DNA of 64,000 nt, from contig JBDHXA010000001.1 in assembly GCA_039810485.1 (NCBI GenBank), forward strand, positions 43,861 to 107,860, given 5' to 3'. Both the position numbers and the translations under genes were made by a program. This document shows, piece after piece, positions 28,187 through 36,797 of this stretch (the stretch's first letter is position 1; the number at the start of each line of letters is the position of its first letter). The notes under the pieces are model-generated. The model ran no database searches. It was not told where the DNA came from and saw only the letters and a program-made list of their open reading frames with translations. This DNA comes from JADZAA01 sp039810485 (GTDB lineage Bacteria; Bacteroidota; Ignavibacteria; Kapaibacteriales; UBA961).

Positions 28187-29476
28187 TTACGAATTAGGGG
28201 TTGAATGCGGTAGCGAGTCCGGCTCATCATTTTTAATTGAATTTTCTGAAGGTGTAATTGTCTGATTGGATGAAACCGGCTTATTTGTCTTTTCTTGCCA
28301 GTCACGGTAGAACAACATAAGAATTGCCGTTGTAGGTACTGCAATTAGCAAGCCGAGAAATCCAAAAAAATGACTGAATATAAAGAGTGAAGCAAGAAGA
28401 GTTATCGGATGAAGTCCGATATGTTTTCCTAGAATACGTGGCTCAATGATATAAGCATTTATAAAATGAAGTCCGTTGATTATCAGCACAATAGCTATAA
28501 TGTTGCTTGTAGTTTCGGCAGGATTGACTAATAAAACGGTAATAATTGCAATAAACATGCTTGAAAGAGAGCCGAATATTGGAATTGGATTCAGCAAGCC
28601 GCATAATACGCCAAGCACTATTGGATATGGAACTCCGGCAAGCGCGAAAAGCGCTGACGATGCCGTGCCTATCATAAATGCTGCAAACACCTGCCAGCTG
28701 ATATAAGTGCGCAAAATTGAATTGATGCGTACGAGATCATAGAGTATTCTTTGATTTCTACGCAAAAGGATTTCTCGAATTGTTTCTTTTATCGAGGGCA
28801 GGTCTTTAACAAAATAAAAAGTTAAAATCGGCAGCAAAATAACGTTTATAAGCTGCGAAGCAAGCCCGGACAAACTAGTTAGCAATGAAAGAAGAGCTTG
28901 TAAAATAGTAGAAAACAACGTTTCTAATTTGGGCATGAATTCCGTTTGCATCAGCTCCTTCATCTTGTCCTGCGGCAGTCCAAAGTCGCCCAGCATTCGA
29001 TAAAATTTTCTGCTTTCGAGAAACGATGTGATAGAATTGACCAAAGAGGACACTTTTCTTATTGCATCATCTAATTGACTGAAAACAACAGGAAATACTA
29101 AAATAGAAATAGCTGTGATCAGGCCACCAAGCAAGAGAATGATTAATAATGTAGCAAGCCATCGCGGAAATTTTCTACGCTCTAAACGTGAAACTAAAGG
29201 ATCGAGCAGATATGCAGTAAAGAATGACAAAACAAAAGGCAGGATTGCAAATCTCATGTCGCCAAGCAGCCATAGCACAAACAATAAAACGGACAAAATC
29301 ATCATTCGTTTTACTAAATAAGATTGCTGTCTGTAAGGATATAGCAAGAATAGCGTTATACCAATAAGGACTAAAGGGCTTGCAAAGAGTCCTGTAGTCA
29401 ATCCAAAAGCAGAAATGCATATTGCGCCGGCAAGCAATACGCCGGCAAATGCAATATACTTTTTAATATTTCCCAT
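28187..29476 (-). CDS. AI-2E family transporter (PerM-like permease)
   Basis: A 429-residue inner-membrane protein with about eight hydrophobic segments in the AI-2E/PerM pattern: two at the N-terminus, then the conserved YPIVLGVLCGLLNPIPIFGS region (about 280-300) and the EPRILGKHIGLHP motif (about 353-365), which are family signatures. Members export small molecules or ions; some release autoinducer-2, others act in Na+/Li+ efflux, and the substrate here is unknown. The C-terminal 40 residues are polar and cytoplasmic. A minus-strand -7 element TATTTTTG at 29509-29516 lies about 35 bp upstream; its -33 box is poor. Confidence 0.9.
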   Translation of the reverse strand: MGNIKKYIAFAGVLLAGAICISAFGLTTGLFASPLVLIGITLFLLYPYRQQSYLVKRMMILSVLLFVLWLLGDMRFAILPFVLSFFTAYLLDPLVSRLERRKFPRWLATLLIILLLGGLITAISILVFPVVFSQLDDAIRKVSSLVNSITSFLESRKFYRMLGDFGLPQDKMKELMQTEFMPKLETLFSTILQALLSLLTSLSGLASQLINVILLPILTFYFVKDLPSIKETIREILLRRNQRILYDLVRINSILRTYISWQVFAAFMIGTASSALFALAGVPYPIVLGVLCGLLNPIPIFGSLSSMFIAIITVLLVNPAETTSNIIAIVLIINGLHFINAYIIEPRILGKHIGLHPITLLASLFIFSHFFGFLGLLIAVPTTAILMLFYRDWQEKTNKPVSSNQTITPSENSIKNDEPDSLPHSTPNS

Positions 29477-29565
29477 TTTGTTGTCAGATTGGGTTTAACA
29501 ATTCGTTGCAAAAATAATTACACTATTGATAATATAATGCTATTGGCGTTCTATTTACTGTTAAC

Positions 29566-29596
29566 AAAAAAGGGCAGAGGAAAAAATCCGCTGCCC
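29566..29596 (-). terminator. Rho-independent terminator after the bacilliredoxin gene
   Basis: On the minus strand a stem gggcag/ctgccc with inner GGA/TCC pairs is followed by six T bases (29566-29571). It lies 29 bp beyond the stop codon of the bacilliredoxin gene. Confidence 0.85.
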
Positions 29597-29624
29597 GAGC
29601 TGTTGTTTTGATAAGAAAGATAAG

Positions 29625-30059
29625 TTATTCGCTAACCGACGAAGAAACACATGCTTTGTCGAACGCAGTAGTAAGAGCTTGAGCAATTGTTTCCGGCATT
29701 GCCCCTTCAATATGATGACGCGGCATAAAGCCAATAAGCTCGCCATCACGCATCAAAGCAATTGATGGAGAAGAGGGCGGCTGCCCCTTGATGTATTCAC
29801 GCATGCGCGATGTTGCTTCCAAGTCTTGACCGGCAAAAACAGTAAAAAAATGATCGGGAACGTTTTTATGTTTAATTGCCAAAGCCACTCCCGGGCGTGC
29901 CATTCCTGCCGCACATCCACATACAGAGTTGAGCATGACCAATGCTGTTCCAGCTTGTTGCATAGCCTTGTCTACATCGTCGGCAGTTTTTAGTTCAGTA
30001 AAGCCAATGCTTGTCAATTCATCGCGCATTGGCTGGACAAATAACGGATCGTATGGCAT
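29625..30059 (-). CDS. Bacilliredoxin, BrxA/BrxB (UPF0403) family
   Basis: A 144-residue thioredoxin-like protein. The family's CGC active site is present in SVCGCAAGMARP (about residues 46-57), and length and the C-terminal helix agree with the YphP/YqiW group. In Firmicutes these proteins remove bacillithiol from oxidised protein cysteines; Bacteroidota also carry them. Whether this organism makes bacillithiol is not shown in the window. A good Shine-Dalgarno, AGGAG, lies nine bases before the ATG. It forms a single-gene unit with its own terminator. Confidence 0.9.
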   Translation of the reverse strand: MPYDPLFVQPMRDELTSIGFTELKTADDVDKAMQQAGTALVMLNSVCGCAAGMARPGVALAIKHKNVPDHFFTVFAGQDLEATSRMREYIKGQPPSSPSIALMRDGELIGFMPRHHIEGAMPETIAQALTTAFDKACVSSSVSE

Positions 30060-30269
30060 ATAATTATTCTCCTAATATGGATAGAGATAAGAAAATTGCT
30101 CCAATAAGTTATTGGTGTATGACGATAATTATCTCTTCTTTATTGGAAAAGCCAATTAGCGCAAGATAATAATACGTTTTATTCCAACTGTTTACCGTCA
30201 AGTCGCTTAGAACAAAATTGTAAGAATACGCGAATATAAAATCGAAAATTCTTCAAAATGAAAAGAATT

Positions 30270-31310
30270 TTACTGCAAATTTTCGCGGATTTTTGCGGAA
30301 ATATAATCCATCAGCCACACTACAATGGCAATTAACAACACAATTAGCCCGACTTCACGCCATTTTCCCAAACCTTGATACTGCATTAACAAAGTGCCTA
30401 TGCCGCCTCCGCCCACCATGCCGATAATGGTGGCCATGCGAACATTAATATCCCAACGATAGATTGTAAAGCTTAGAAACGGTATAAGCAACTGCGGAAC
30501 TATTGCATACCAGATTACCTGCAATGGATGTGCGCCAACTGCTTCAATTGCCTCAATCGGACCTTGATCTATATCTTCAATTTGTTCTGAATACTGTTTT
30601 ACTAATGATGAAACTGTATGAAGCATTAATGCAAGCATTCCGGCAAATGGTCCAATTCCAACCCACACAGAAAATATAATAGCCCAAATTAACGGCTCGA
30701 TAGAACGGGTAAAATTTGCGAATATTCTAACTATATAATAAATTGCAAATGTCTTGTTATTATGCTTCATTAAATTGCGAGCACTTAAAAAGCTTAGCGC
30801 GAAGGAAAATGGCAGGGCTATAATAGTGGCCATCAATGCTAAGTATATGGTTTCAATCATTGAAAAAACAGCTTTGTCTATGATTGAAAACTCTGGATCA
30901 GCTAATGCAGAAAATAGTTTGCCGGCTGCTTTAAGTCCTGTAATGGAGAAAAAATCCACGGGTGAAATTTTGGTTAGGACCCACCCTGTAACCAACGTTA
31001 AAATACTAATGATCCACGCGGTATGGATAGCAATTTTATCTTGCCAATTTGTCAGTTGTTGTTTACGGAGCAATTTATAGGAAAGTGATGCGCCGGTTAG
31101 ATATCCAAAAATATAATATGCTATCCCAAAAATCAAGTAAAGTATTGCAGCTCTAACCGTTGTAGCCGGTGGTTTGGCAGAAAGAATTACTTCGTGCAAA
31201 AGTATTCTATGAAGCGTGATGGCGAGATATGTCCCAAATAACACATCGAGCAAAAAAAACTTTGCAAATTGCATTATTACTGATAAATATCTCGATATTG
31301 TAACGTTCAT
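30270..31310 (-). CDS. PhnE-type phosphonate/phosphite ABC transporter permease, orphan
   Basis: A 346-residue inner-membrane permease with about eight hydrophobic segments. The C-terminal half is typical of PhnE: RSIEPLIWAIIFSVWVG, the EAA-type loop EAIEAVGAHPLQVIWYAIVPQ (cytoplasmic contact with the ATPase), and the terminal MATIIGMVGGGGIGTLL. The N-terminal 100 residues have extra membrane segments. Normally it works with an ATPase (PhnC) and a binding protein (PhnD), but neither is encoded within this window; the nearest neighbours are a subtilase (7 bp upstream, same strand) and a bacilliredoxin. It may pair with components elsewhere, or transport something other than phosphonate. Confidence 0.88.
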   Translation of the reverse strand: MNVTISRYLSVIMQFAKFFLLDVLFGTYLAITLHRILLHEVILSAKPPATTVRAAILYLIFGIAYYIFGYLTGASLSYKLLRKQQLTNWQDKIAIHTAWIISILTLVTGWVLTKISPVDFFSITGLKAAGKLFSALADPEFSIIDKAVFSMIETIYLALMATIIALPFSFALSFLSARNLMKHNNKTFAIYYIVRIFANFTRSIEPLIWAIIFSVWVGIGPFAGMLALMLHTVSSLVKQYSEQIEDIDQGPIEAIEAVGAHPLQVIWYAIVPQLLIPFLSFTIYRWDINVRMATIIGMVGGGGIGTLLMQYQGLGKWREVGLIVLLIAIVVWLMDYISAKIRENLQ

Positions 31311-31317
31311 TGCTTTA

Positions 31318-33417
31318 TTAATTGCGCACTAAAACTGCTGTCATAACTCGCCCATTTGCCCGAACAGCAACAAAATAATAACCGACTGCCAAATATCGAA
31401 CTGGAATTTGACACGTTGTAATTCCTGCATGAGGGCTATGGACGCTGTTTGACCATACTCTCTGCCCCGTTGTGTTATACAGTTCAACCTCAAATGAAGT
31501 TTCTATATCCAATGGAATAGTTATTGCTACCTGCTCCCGCGATGCATCCGCTAAATTAGGCATAACTTCCACATTTGTCATAATATTTGGGTTTAGCGGC
31601 AAGGTCTTTTCATCTATGCCGCAGGAAATATTGCGTTCGCCAAATGCTAAAGAGAGTGTTTTCTCGTTATTATCAAAAAAATATGGCATTGTTCGGCGAT
31701 CGCCGGAAGTTGAAACTTCAAGATAAAATCTGCCATCACCGTCTACGCCAAAATCAGTTTTTGGAATGTCTCCAACAAATTGCCATTGCTGTTCTGTAGC
31801 TTTCAGCGGATAATAATGGGGTAAAATTGAGCCATTTGGAAACCAGGCCAATCGTGGCTGCAAAGTTGAATATGGCGAGCGAATATAGAAACAAAATCGC
31901 TGAACATTATCTATCGGATATGTTGCATAGCCCGGCGATATTATTGTGCCTATTTTTAACATTGCTTCGGGAATATTTGCACGTCCAAAGCCAAGAGTGT
32001 CATCTTTTGCCGATGATTGAGAAGCTGAGGAATACAATGCTTCACGCAGTTGATGCGGTGTAATTTCTGGAAAAACTGACTTTATTAGACCCGCACAACC
32101 TGCAATTAATGGAGTTGCAAAAGATGTTCCCGATCCATTTCGCAATCCGTTTTCTTGATAATGTATTGCTCCATAAACAGAAACTGCCTGCGCGGCAATA
32201 TCTGGTTTGATAACGCCGCGAGAATTTGGTCCGCGAGAAGAAAATGCGGCAGGAGTATTGCCGTCGGGCATTAAACCGCCAACTGTGATCACACTGTCGG
32301 CATCGGCCGGCGAAATAATCGTTTCTGCCAAAGGTCCATTGTTGCCTGCGGCTGTTATGCAAATGACGCCTCGCGCAACAGCTTTATTAACTATGTCGGC
32401 AGTTATGGTGGAATGTCCGTTAAGATCTTGAAATGTATAATTTTCATCTGGTTCGTTGAAAGTCAAATATCCAAGCGATGAGGAAGTTATATCAACTCCC
32501 TGAGATTCCGCCCATTCAATGGCCGCTGCATAATTGTCTTCTTCTATGCGTGTTTCTGTCGGGATATCCTCGGTCTTTGCAAGCAAAAACGAAGCAAAAG
32601 GCGCGATCCCGATTAGCGAATCTTGTTCAAAACCCGCTACGGTGGATAACACCATAGAGCCATGATCGTCTTGCGAAGCTACGTCGTTATCTTCGTTGGA
32701 CACAATGCTGTCATTGTGAATAAAATCATACGTGGCAATAATGTTTGCGTGTTGAGTTGCGGAGTTTACTTTCCAACGAAAGCCGGAATCAAGAAAGCCG
32801 ATAAGCGCTCCTTGACCTGTTATACCCATGCTATGCAATTCTGGGATCCCAAGCATCGCTGCTTGATTGAGCGATGGGCCGTAGCGAAAAGAGCCGCATC
32901 CGCTTTGTTCTAGTATTTTTGGAGAAATTCCTGAATCTTTCGATTGGATAATCCAAGGAGATGCGCTTGACTTGGCTGACATTAGAGTTAATTTTGATCC
33001 GGTTCTTTGCAGGAGTTTTACGAACGAAAATTTGGAAATTGTTGATGCGACTAGCGAATCGCAGCGAATTACTGCATAATTATTCCAGCGCAAAGTTAGA
33101 AGTATTACTGAGCCGTGTTTTGTAAGCGAATCAAGATAAGGCTGGAAAATCGGCGCATCGGACAATGAAAAAATATTGTCGGCGGGCAGTATTTTTTTTC
33201 TTCGCTCAATGCATTGAACATTATGGAGCGCAACCGTTTTGCGATAAATCTTACTGTCCGGCACAAATTTCTCAGGTCCTTTATCTCGGAAAACAACACG
33301 ATAAGTACGCAGAGAATCGCTTGCTTGTGCTGAAAGATTCATGGCGGCAAGAAGAAAAGCTGCCAAGGCGAAGGATGCGCGCCGAAAAAGCGCAGAGAAA
33401 TCCGTAATTTTGTTCAT
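31318..33417 (-). CDS. Subtilisin-like S8 peptidase with T9SS sorting tail
   Basis: A 699-residue exported serine protease. A signal peptide covers about residues 1-32. The S8 triad is visible: Asp in IGFLDSGFRW (about 210), His in DDHGSMV (about 254), Ser in GSGTSFATPL (about 431), with the oxyanion Asn in TAAGNNGP. The last 80 residues form a T9SS sorting domain (VEVMPNLADAS, ELYNTTGQRVW, VGYYFVAV). Residues about 500-610 between them are a beta-rich module of unknown role. It is probably exposed on the cell surface or secreted. It precedes the PhnE gene by 7 bp on the same strand, probably by chance of gene order. Confidence 0.92.
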   Translation of the reverse strand: MNKITDFSALFRRASFALAAFLLAAMNLSAQASDSLRTYRVVFRDKGPEKFVPDSKIYRKTVALHNVQCIERRKKILPADNIFSLSDAPIFQPYLDSLTKHGSVILLTLRWNNYAVIRCDSLVASTISKFSFVKLLQRTGSKLTLMSAKSSASPWIIQSKDSGISPKILEQSGCGSFRYGPSLNQAAMLGIPELHSMGITGQGALIGFLDSGFRWKVNSATQHANIIATYDFIHNDSIVSNEDNDVASQDDHGSMVLSTVAGFEQDSLIGIAPFASFLLAKTEDIPTETRIEEDNYAAAIEWAESQGVDITSSSLGYLTFNEPDENYTFQDLNGHSTITADIVNKAVARGVICITAAGNNGPLAETIISPADADSVITVGGLMPDGNTPAAFSSRGPNSRGVIKPDIAAQAVSVYGAIHYQENGLRNGSGTSFATPLIAGCAGLIKSVFPEITPHQLREALYSSASQSSAKDDTLGFGRANIPEAMLKIGTIISPGYATYPIDNVQRFCFYIRSPYSTLQPRLAWFPNGSILPHYYPLKATEQQWQFVGDIPKTDFGVDGDGRFYLEVSTSGDRRTMPYFFDNNEKTLSLAFGERNISCGIDEKTLPLNPNIMTNVEVMPNLADASREQVAITIPLDIETSFEVELYNTTGQRVWSNSVHSPHAGITTCQIPVRYLAVGYYFVAVRANGRVMTAVLVRN

Positions 33418-33485
33418 ATAATCTTAAAAAAATTTACCGTTTCTAAGCGGCTTTTTTCTCCAAATTACTTAAAATTCAGATTGTA

Positions 33486-34454
33486 ATGGCTTATAATTCT
33501 ACAAGTAGCGGTTATAACGCGGCCAAAAATTCAATTGCATGGTCTACAACGCGTCAATTTGGCGTTTTACGCTTGCGCGGCTCTGATGTCTTGGATTTTC
33601 TAAATCGCCTTACCACTAATCGTATTGATAATCTATCATCCAGACAAGGCCGACAATCTGTGCTGCCTAACGAAAAAGGGCGCATTATTGATGTCCTTAC
33701 AATTCTCTCAATGTCAGACGAAACAATCGTACTCACAAGCGCCGGCAGGCAAAACGAAGTTGCCGCTTGGTTGAAAAAGTACATAGTCATGGACGATGTA
33801 AAGATAACTGATTCAACATCCATGCATCAATTTATTGAAATTCTCGGTCCAGCCGCTGTTGCTGCAATTCCGCAATTGTTTGGAATTGAAGTATTTGATT
33901 TGCCAACTTCGCATTGGCAAACTATTCGCATTGCTGGTGAAGATGTCATCGTGTTTCGCGCTCCAGCCCCAGCCGAAACATCATATGTTTTTATGTCCTT
34001 AAAAGAACTGCAACTTGAGAAAATGTTTTTCGATGCAGGACTCTCGAAGGTGTGTGACCATGAATTTAACACGCTTCGAATAGAAGCGGGAATCCCCGTT
34101 ATTGACAAAGAATTGTCAAGCAGCTATAATCCTTTGGAAGCCGGTTTGGTTCAAATAATTGACTTCAAAAAAGGATGTTATATTGGTCAAGAAGTCATTG
34201 CGCGCATTGATAGTTATAATAAAGTGCAAAAACGTTTGATTGGATTTATGTCTGAATCTGAAGTTTTGGAAGGCGATTCCATAGTATTTGACGGTGGTGT
34301 GGCTGGGCATATTACTAGCGCGACATTCTCGCCGGAATTTGGTCATATCGCTCTTGGCTACATACGAGGAGATGCCGCCACACACGGAGCCATTGTGCTG
34401 ATAAATGGTGAAAATAAAGCGAAAATTTCCAATCTGCCATTTGCAGCAGCATGA
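33486..34454 (+). CDS. ygfZ: YgfZ/GcvT-family folate-binding protein
   Basis: A 322-residue protein of the CAF17/YgfZ branch of the GcvT fold, which supports repair or maturation of iron-sulfur enzymes using tetrahydrofolate. The family signature KGCYIGQEVIARI (about residues 228-240) contains the key cysteine; LRGSDVLDFLNRLTTN near the N-terminus is also typical. It lacks the other glycine-cleavage partners nearby, which favours YgfZ over GcvT. The stop overlaps the next start by an ATGA at 34451-34454, implying translational coupling to the lipoprotein gene that follows. Confidence 0.92.
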   Translation: MAYNSTSSGYNAAKNSIAWSTTRQFGVLRLRGSDVLDFLNRLTTNRIDNLSSRQGRQSVLPNEKGRIIDVLTILSMSDETIVLTSAGRQNEVAAWLKKYIVMDDVKITDSTSMHQFIEILGPAAVAAIPQLFGIEVFDLPTSHWQTIRIAGEDVIVFRAPAPAETSYVFMSLKELQLEKMFFDAGLSKVCDHEFNTLRIEAGIPVIDKELSSSYNPLEAGLVQIIDFKKGCYIGQEVIARIDSYNKVQKRLIGFMSESEVLEGDSIVFDGGVAGHITSATFSPEFGHIALGYIRGDAATHGAIVLINGENKAKISNLPFAAA

Positions 34455-35947
34455 AAAATACAAGGTTAATCATACTGCTGCTGATGCTTGCAATATTTGG
34501 AATTGGCTGCAAAGATGACTACACAGGCATTCGCGCAGATAATATTCGACCTGAAACACGACTGTTTGTTACGCATGTTAACACGCCGCAAAGCAGCCGC
34601 ATCGAAGTACACTGGCAAGGCGACGACCCAGACGGCATAGTTGTTGGCTATGCTTTCTCATGGGATGCTCGCCATTGGTTCTATACAGTTAAAAATGACT
34701 CGATATTTTCACTGCAAATTTCATCTAATGACAGTTCTTATACATTTGCAATTGCTGCGGTAGACAATTCGCTAAAATCCTATCCTTCAGAAGGTGCTTT
34801 TCTGCAATTTAACGATGCGAATCATAATGGATACTACGATGATGGCGAGGAATTTATCGGCTTGACAGGCGCAACTGATTTAACCCCTGCCAGAACTCAG
34901 TTCCAGATACGAAATAGTCCGCCTGAAATTTATTTTGGAACCGACACAACTGCTTCTTCTGCTCGTCGAGTTCTCTTGCCCGACACGACCTTTGCCGTTG
35001 CCACTTTCCAATACAATCTGTTTGATATAGACGGTGAAACAAGCATCGAAGCCGTAGAATATGCTCTTAATGATACTTCCTCGCAAAGCAATTGGCATAA
35101 AATTGCGCCGACTACAACTTTTTTTACGCTAAAAGAGCGTGATGGTTTGCGAATTGGCGAGCAGAATAAACTTTTTATGCGAGCTTCGGACATTGGAGGT
35201 TTAACCAGCAAAGTTTTGATGTATCCGCCAGAAGGCAAGCAATGGTTTGTACGGCGTTCAACCGGCGAAATTTTATTGGTAAAAGATGAAAGCTCCGGCG
35301 AGGCGGCAACATTTTACCAATCAGTTCTCCAAACGATTGCCGGCGGTCAGTTTGCAGGAAAATTTGATGTTTTTGATATTGGATCAGATAAAAAAGCTGG
35401 ACGCTCTAAACAGCTTCCGCCTTTCCTCAATCCGATGTTGACTGAATCTTTCAAACTATACAAAACGATTATTTGGTTTGCGGATGTGCGTCCTACTCTT
35501 GCAGTTGCGCAAGAAACAATGTCCGATTATCTTTCGGCGGGCGGCAAAGTTTTATTTTGCACCGAATTGCCAGAAATTATGGATATTGACTCTCAGACGG
35601 TGCTTGTCGACTTTGCGCCTCTAGATTCGGTAAGCCGAACCGAAGTTGTGAGTGATCCTCTCGCTTTGAAGAATGGCTCTGTAATAGCGGCTGAAACAGG
35701 AACAAATTATCCGAATCTTATCAAGAATAAAGGTTCTGTTACCGTTCATGAACTTTATCCTAAAATAACTGCGCGACCGCTTTATCGTCTGGGCGAAAAC
35801 GCAAAATGGAAAGGCAGGCCGCTTGTCGGCGTAATTTCTGGCGAAGGAAATTTTATATTTCTTAATCTGCCATTGCATTATTTAAATGGCAATTCCTCTG
35901 CCGAAGATTTTCTTCAATATGTTCTGAAAAAGCAGTTTGGATTGTAG
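34451..35947 (+). CDS. Probable lipoprotein with fibronectin-like and GATase-like halves, unknown function
   Basis: I do not recognise a family for the whole 498-residue protein. A hydrophobic leader ends at C20 (FGIGC), consistent with a relaxed lipobox. Residues about 40-120 have the pattern of a fibronectin type III-like beta domain (RIEVHWQGDDPDG). A second beta domain covers about 160-270. Residues about 275-498 have an alternating strand-helix pattern (ILLVKDESSG, IIWFADVRPTLA, GGKVLFCTELPE) similar to GATase or ThuA-like domains, but no Cys-His catalytic pair is evident. It is translationally coupled to ygfZ, suggesting linked expression. It should sit in the envelope; the role is unknown. 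Confidence 0.75.
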   Translation: MKNTRLIILLLMLAIFGIGCKDDYTGIRADNIRPETRLFVTHVNTPQSSRIEVHWQGDDPDGIVVGYAFSWDARHWFYTVKNDSIFSLQISSNDSSYTFAIAAVDNSLKSYPSEGAFLQFNDANHNGYYDDGEEFIGLTGATDLTPARTQFQIRNSPPEIYFGTDTTASSARRVLLPDTTFAVATFQYNLFDIDGETSIEAVEYALNDTSSQSNWHKIAPTTTFFTLKERDGLRIGEQNKLFMRASDIGGLTSKVLMYPPEGKQWFVRRSTGEILLVKDESSGEAATFYQSVLQTIAGGQFAGKFDVFDIGSDKKAGRSKQLPPFLNPMLTESFKLYKTIIWFADVRPTLAVAQETMSDYLSAGGKVLFCTELPEIMDIDSQTVLVDFAPLDSVSRTEVVSDPLALKNGSVIAAETGTNYPNLIKNKGSVTVHELYPKITARPLYRLGENAKWKGRPLVGVISGEGNFIFLNLPLHYLNGNSSAEDFLQYVLKKQFGL

Positions 35948-36128
35948 TGGCGACACTATAAACCGCTACGGCTGGAGAAACAAATAAAATTAGTAAAACA
36001 GAAAATGCAGCTTTTTATTATGGAAATGCTTGCATGAATAAAAAAATAAGAAAAATAAAATGGTAAATTAAGTCAGTACATAATTTAAATATATAATGAT
36101 GTCGCAAACCGAAAACAGCGGAATAATA

Positions 36129-36764
36129 TTAAATAAAATCAACAGAATAATCGCGCCAGCTATCACCAAATTTACAAGGTAGTGAAATGGCTTCTTTTAA
36201 TTTATAAAGATACTCATCGCGCGGAACTTCAATTGCACCTAAGCTTCTTGTATGCGCATTAAGATACTGTGAGTCAAGTAGTGCGAATTTGTTCTCTTTG
36301 AGATGTTGAGTTAATATTGCAAACGCCGCTTTTGATGCGTCGCTCATGCGCGAAAACATGGATTCGCCAAAAAAGGCACCTCCTATTGACACGCCATATA
36401 AGCCGCCTGCCAGCTCGCCATTATACCACGTCTCTACGGAATGAGCATAACCTTGACGATGAAATTCCGTGAATACGTCAATAAAATTTGAAGAAATCCA
36501 ACTACTTGGACGCGCTCTGCACTGCTGCATAACTTCTGCAAAAGCAGTATCAATACTAAAAGTAAAATATTGTTTGCGTAATGTTTGACGAAGTGATTTT
36601 GATATTTTTATACTGTCTAGAGAAAATATTGCACGTGGATCTGGCGAATACCATTGAATAAAATCAAGATCTGACGACCACATTGGGAAATAACTATTAC
36701 TATAAGCAAGCATTAGAGATTGCGGCGAGAACGGTGTAAGGTAAAGATATTTAAGGAGCTTCAT
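36129..36764 (-). CDS. aat: Leucyl/phenylalanyl-tRNA-protein transferase
   Basis: A 211-residue cytoplasmic enzyme that adds Leu or Phe to the N-terminus of proteins starting with Arg or Lys, marking them for ClpS/ClpAP. The family core is clear: FPMWSSD...WYSPDPRAIF (about 27-47), SVETWYNGELAGGLYGVSIGGAFFGESMF, then LLDSQYLNAHTRSLGA. It follows uvrA by 33 bp on the same strand and probably shares its transcript. A plausible AAGGAG Shine-Dalgarno lies six bases before the ATG. Confidence 0.93.
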   Translation of the reverse strand: MKLLKYLYLTPFSPQSLMLAYSNSYFPMWSSDLDFIQWYSPDPRAIFSLDSIKISKSLRQTLRKQYFTFSIDTAFAEVMQQCRARPSSWISSNFIDVFTEFHRQGYAHSVETWYNGELAGGLYGVSIGGAFFGESMFSRMSDASKAAFAILTQHLKENKFALLDSQYLNAHTRSLGAIEVPRDEYLYKLKEAISLPCKFGDSWRDYSVDFI

Positions 36765-36797
36765 AAATGCTGTATTTCATTTTGTCGAGAATATTAC

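Noticed and set aside
35948..36128. Hairpin gtagtgg/ccgctac after the lipoprotein gene as a terminator
   Set aside because: A 7-bp stem exists near 35945-35967, but no T run follows it.
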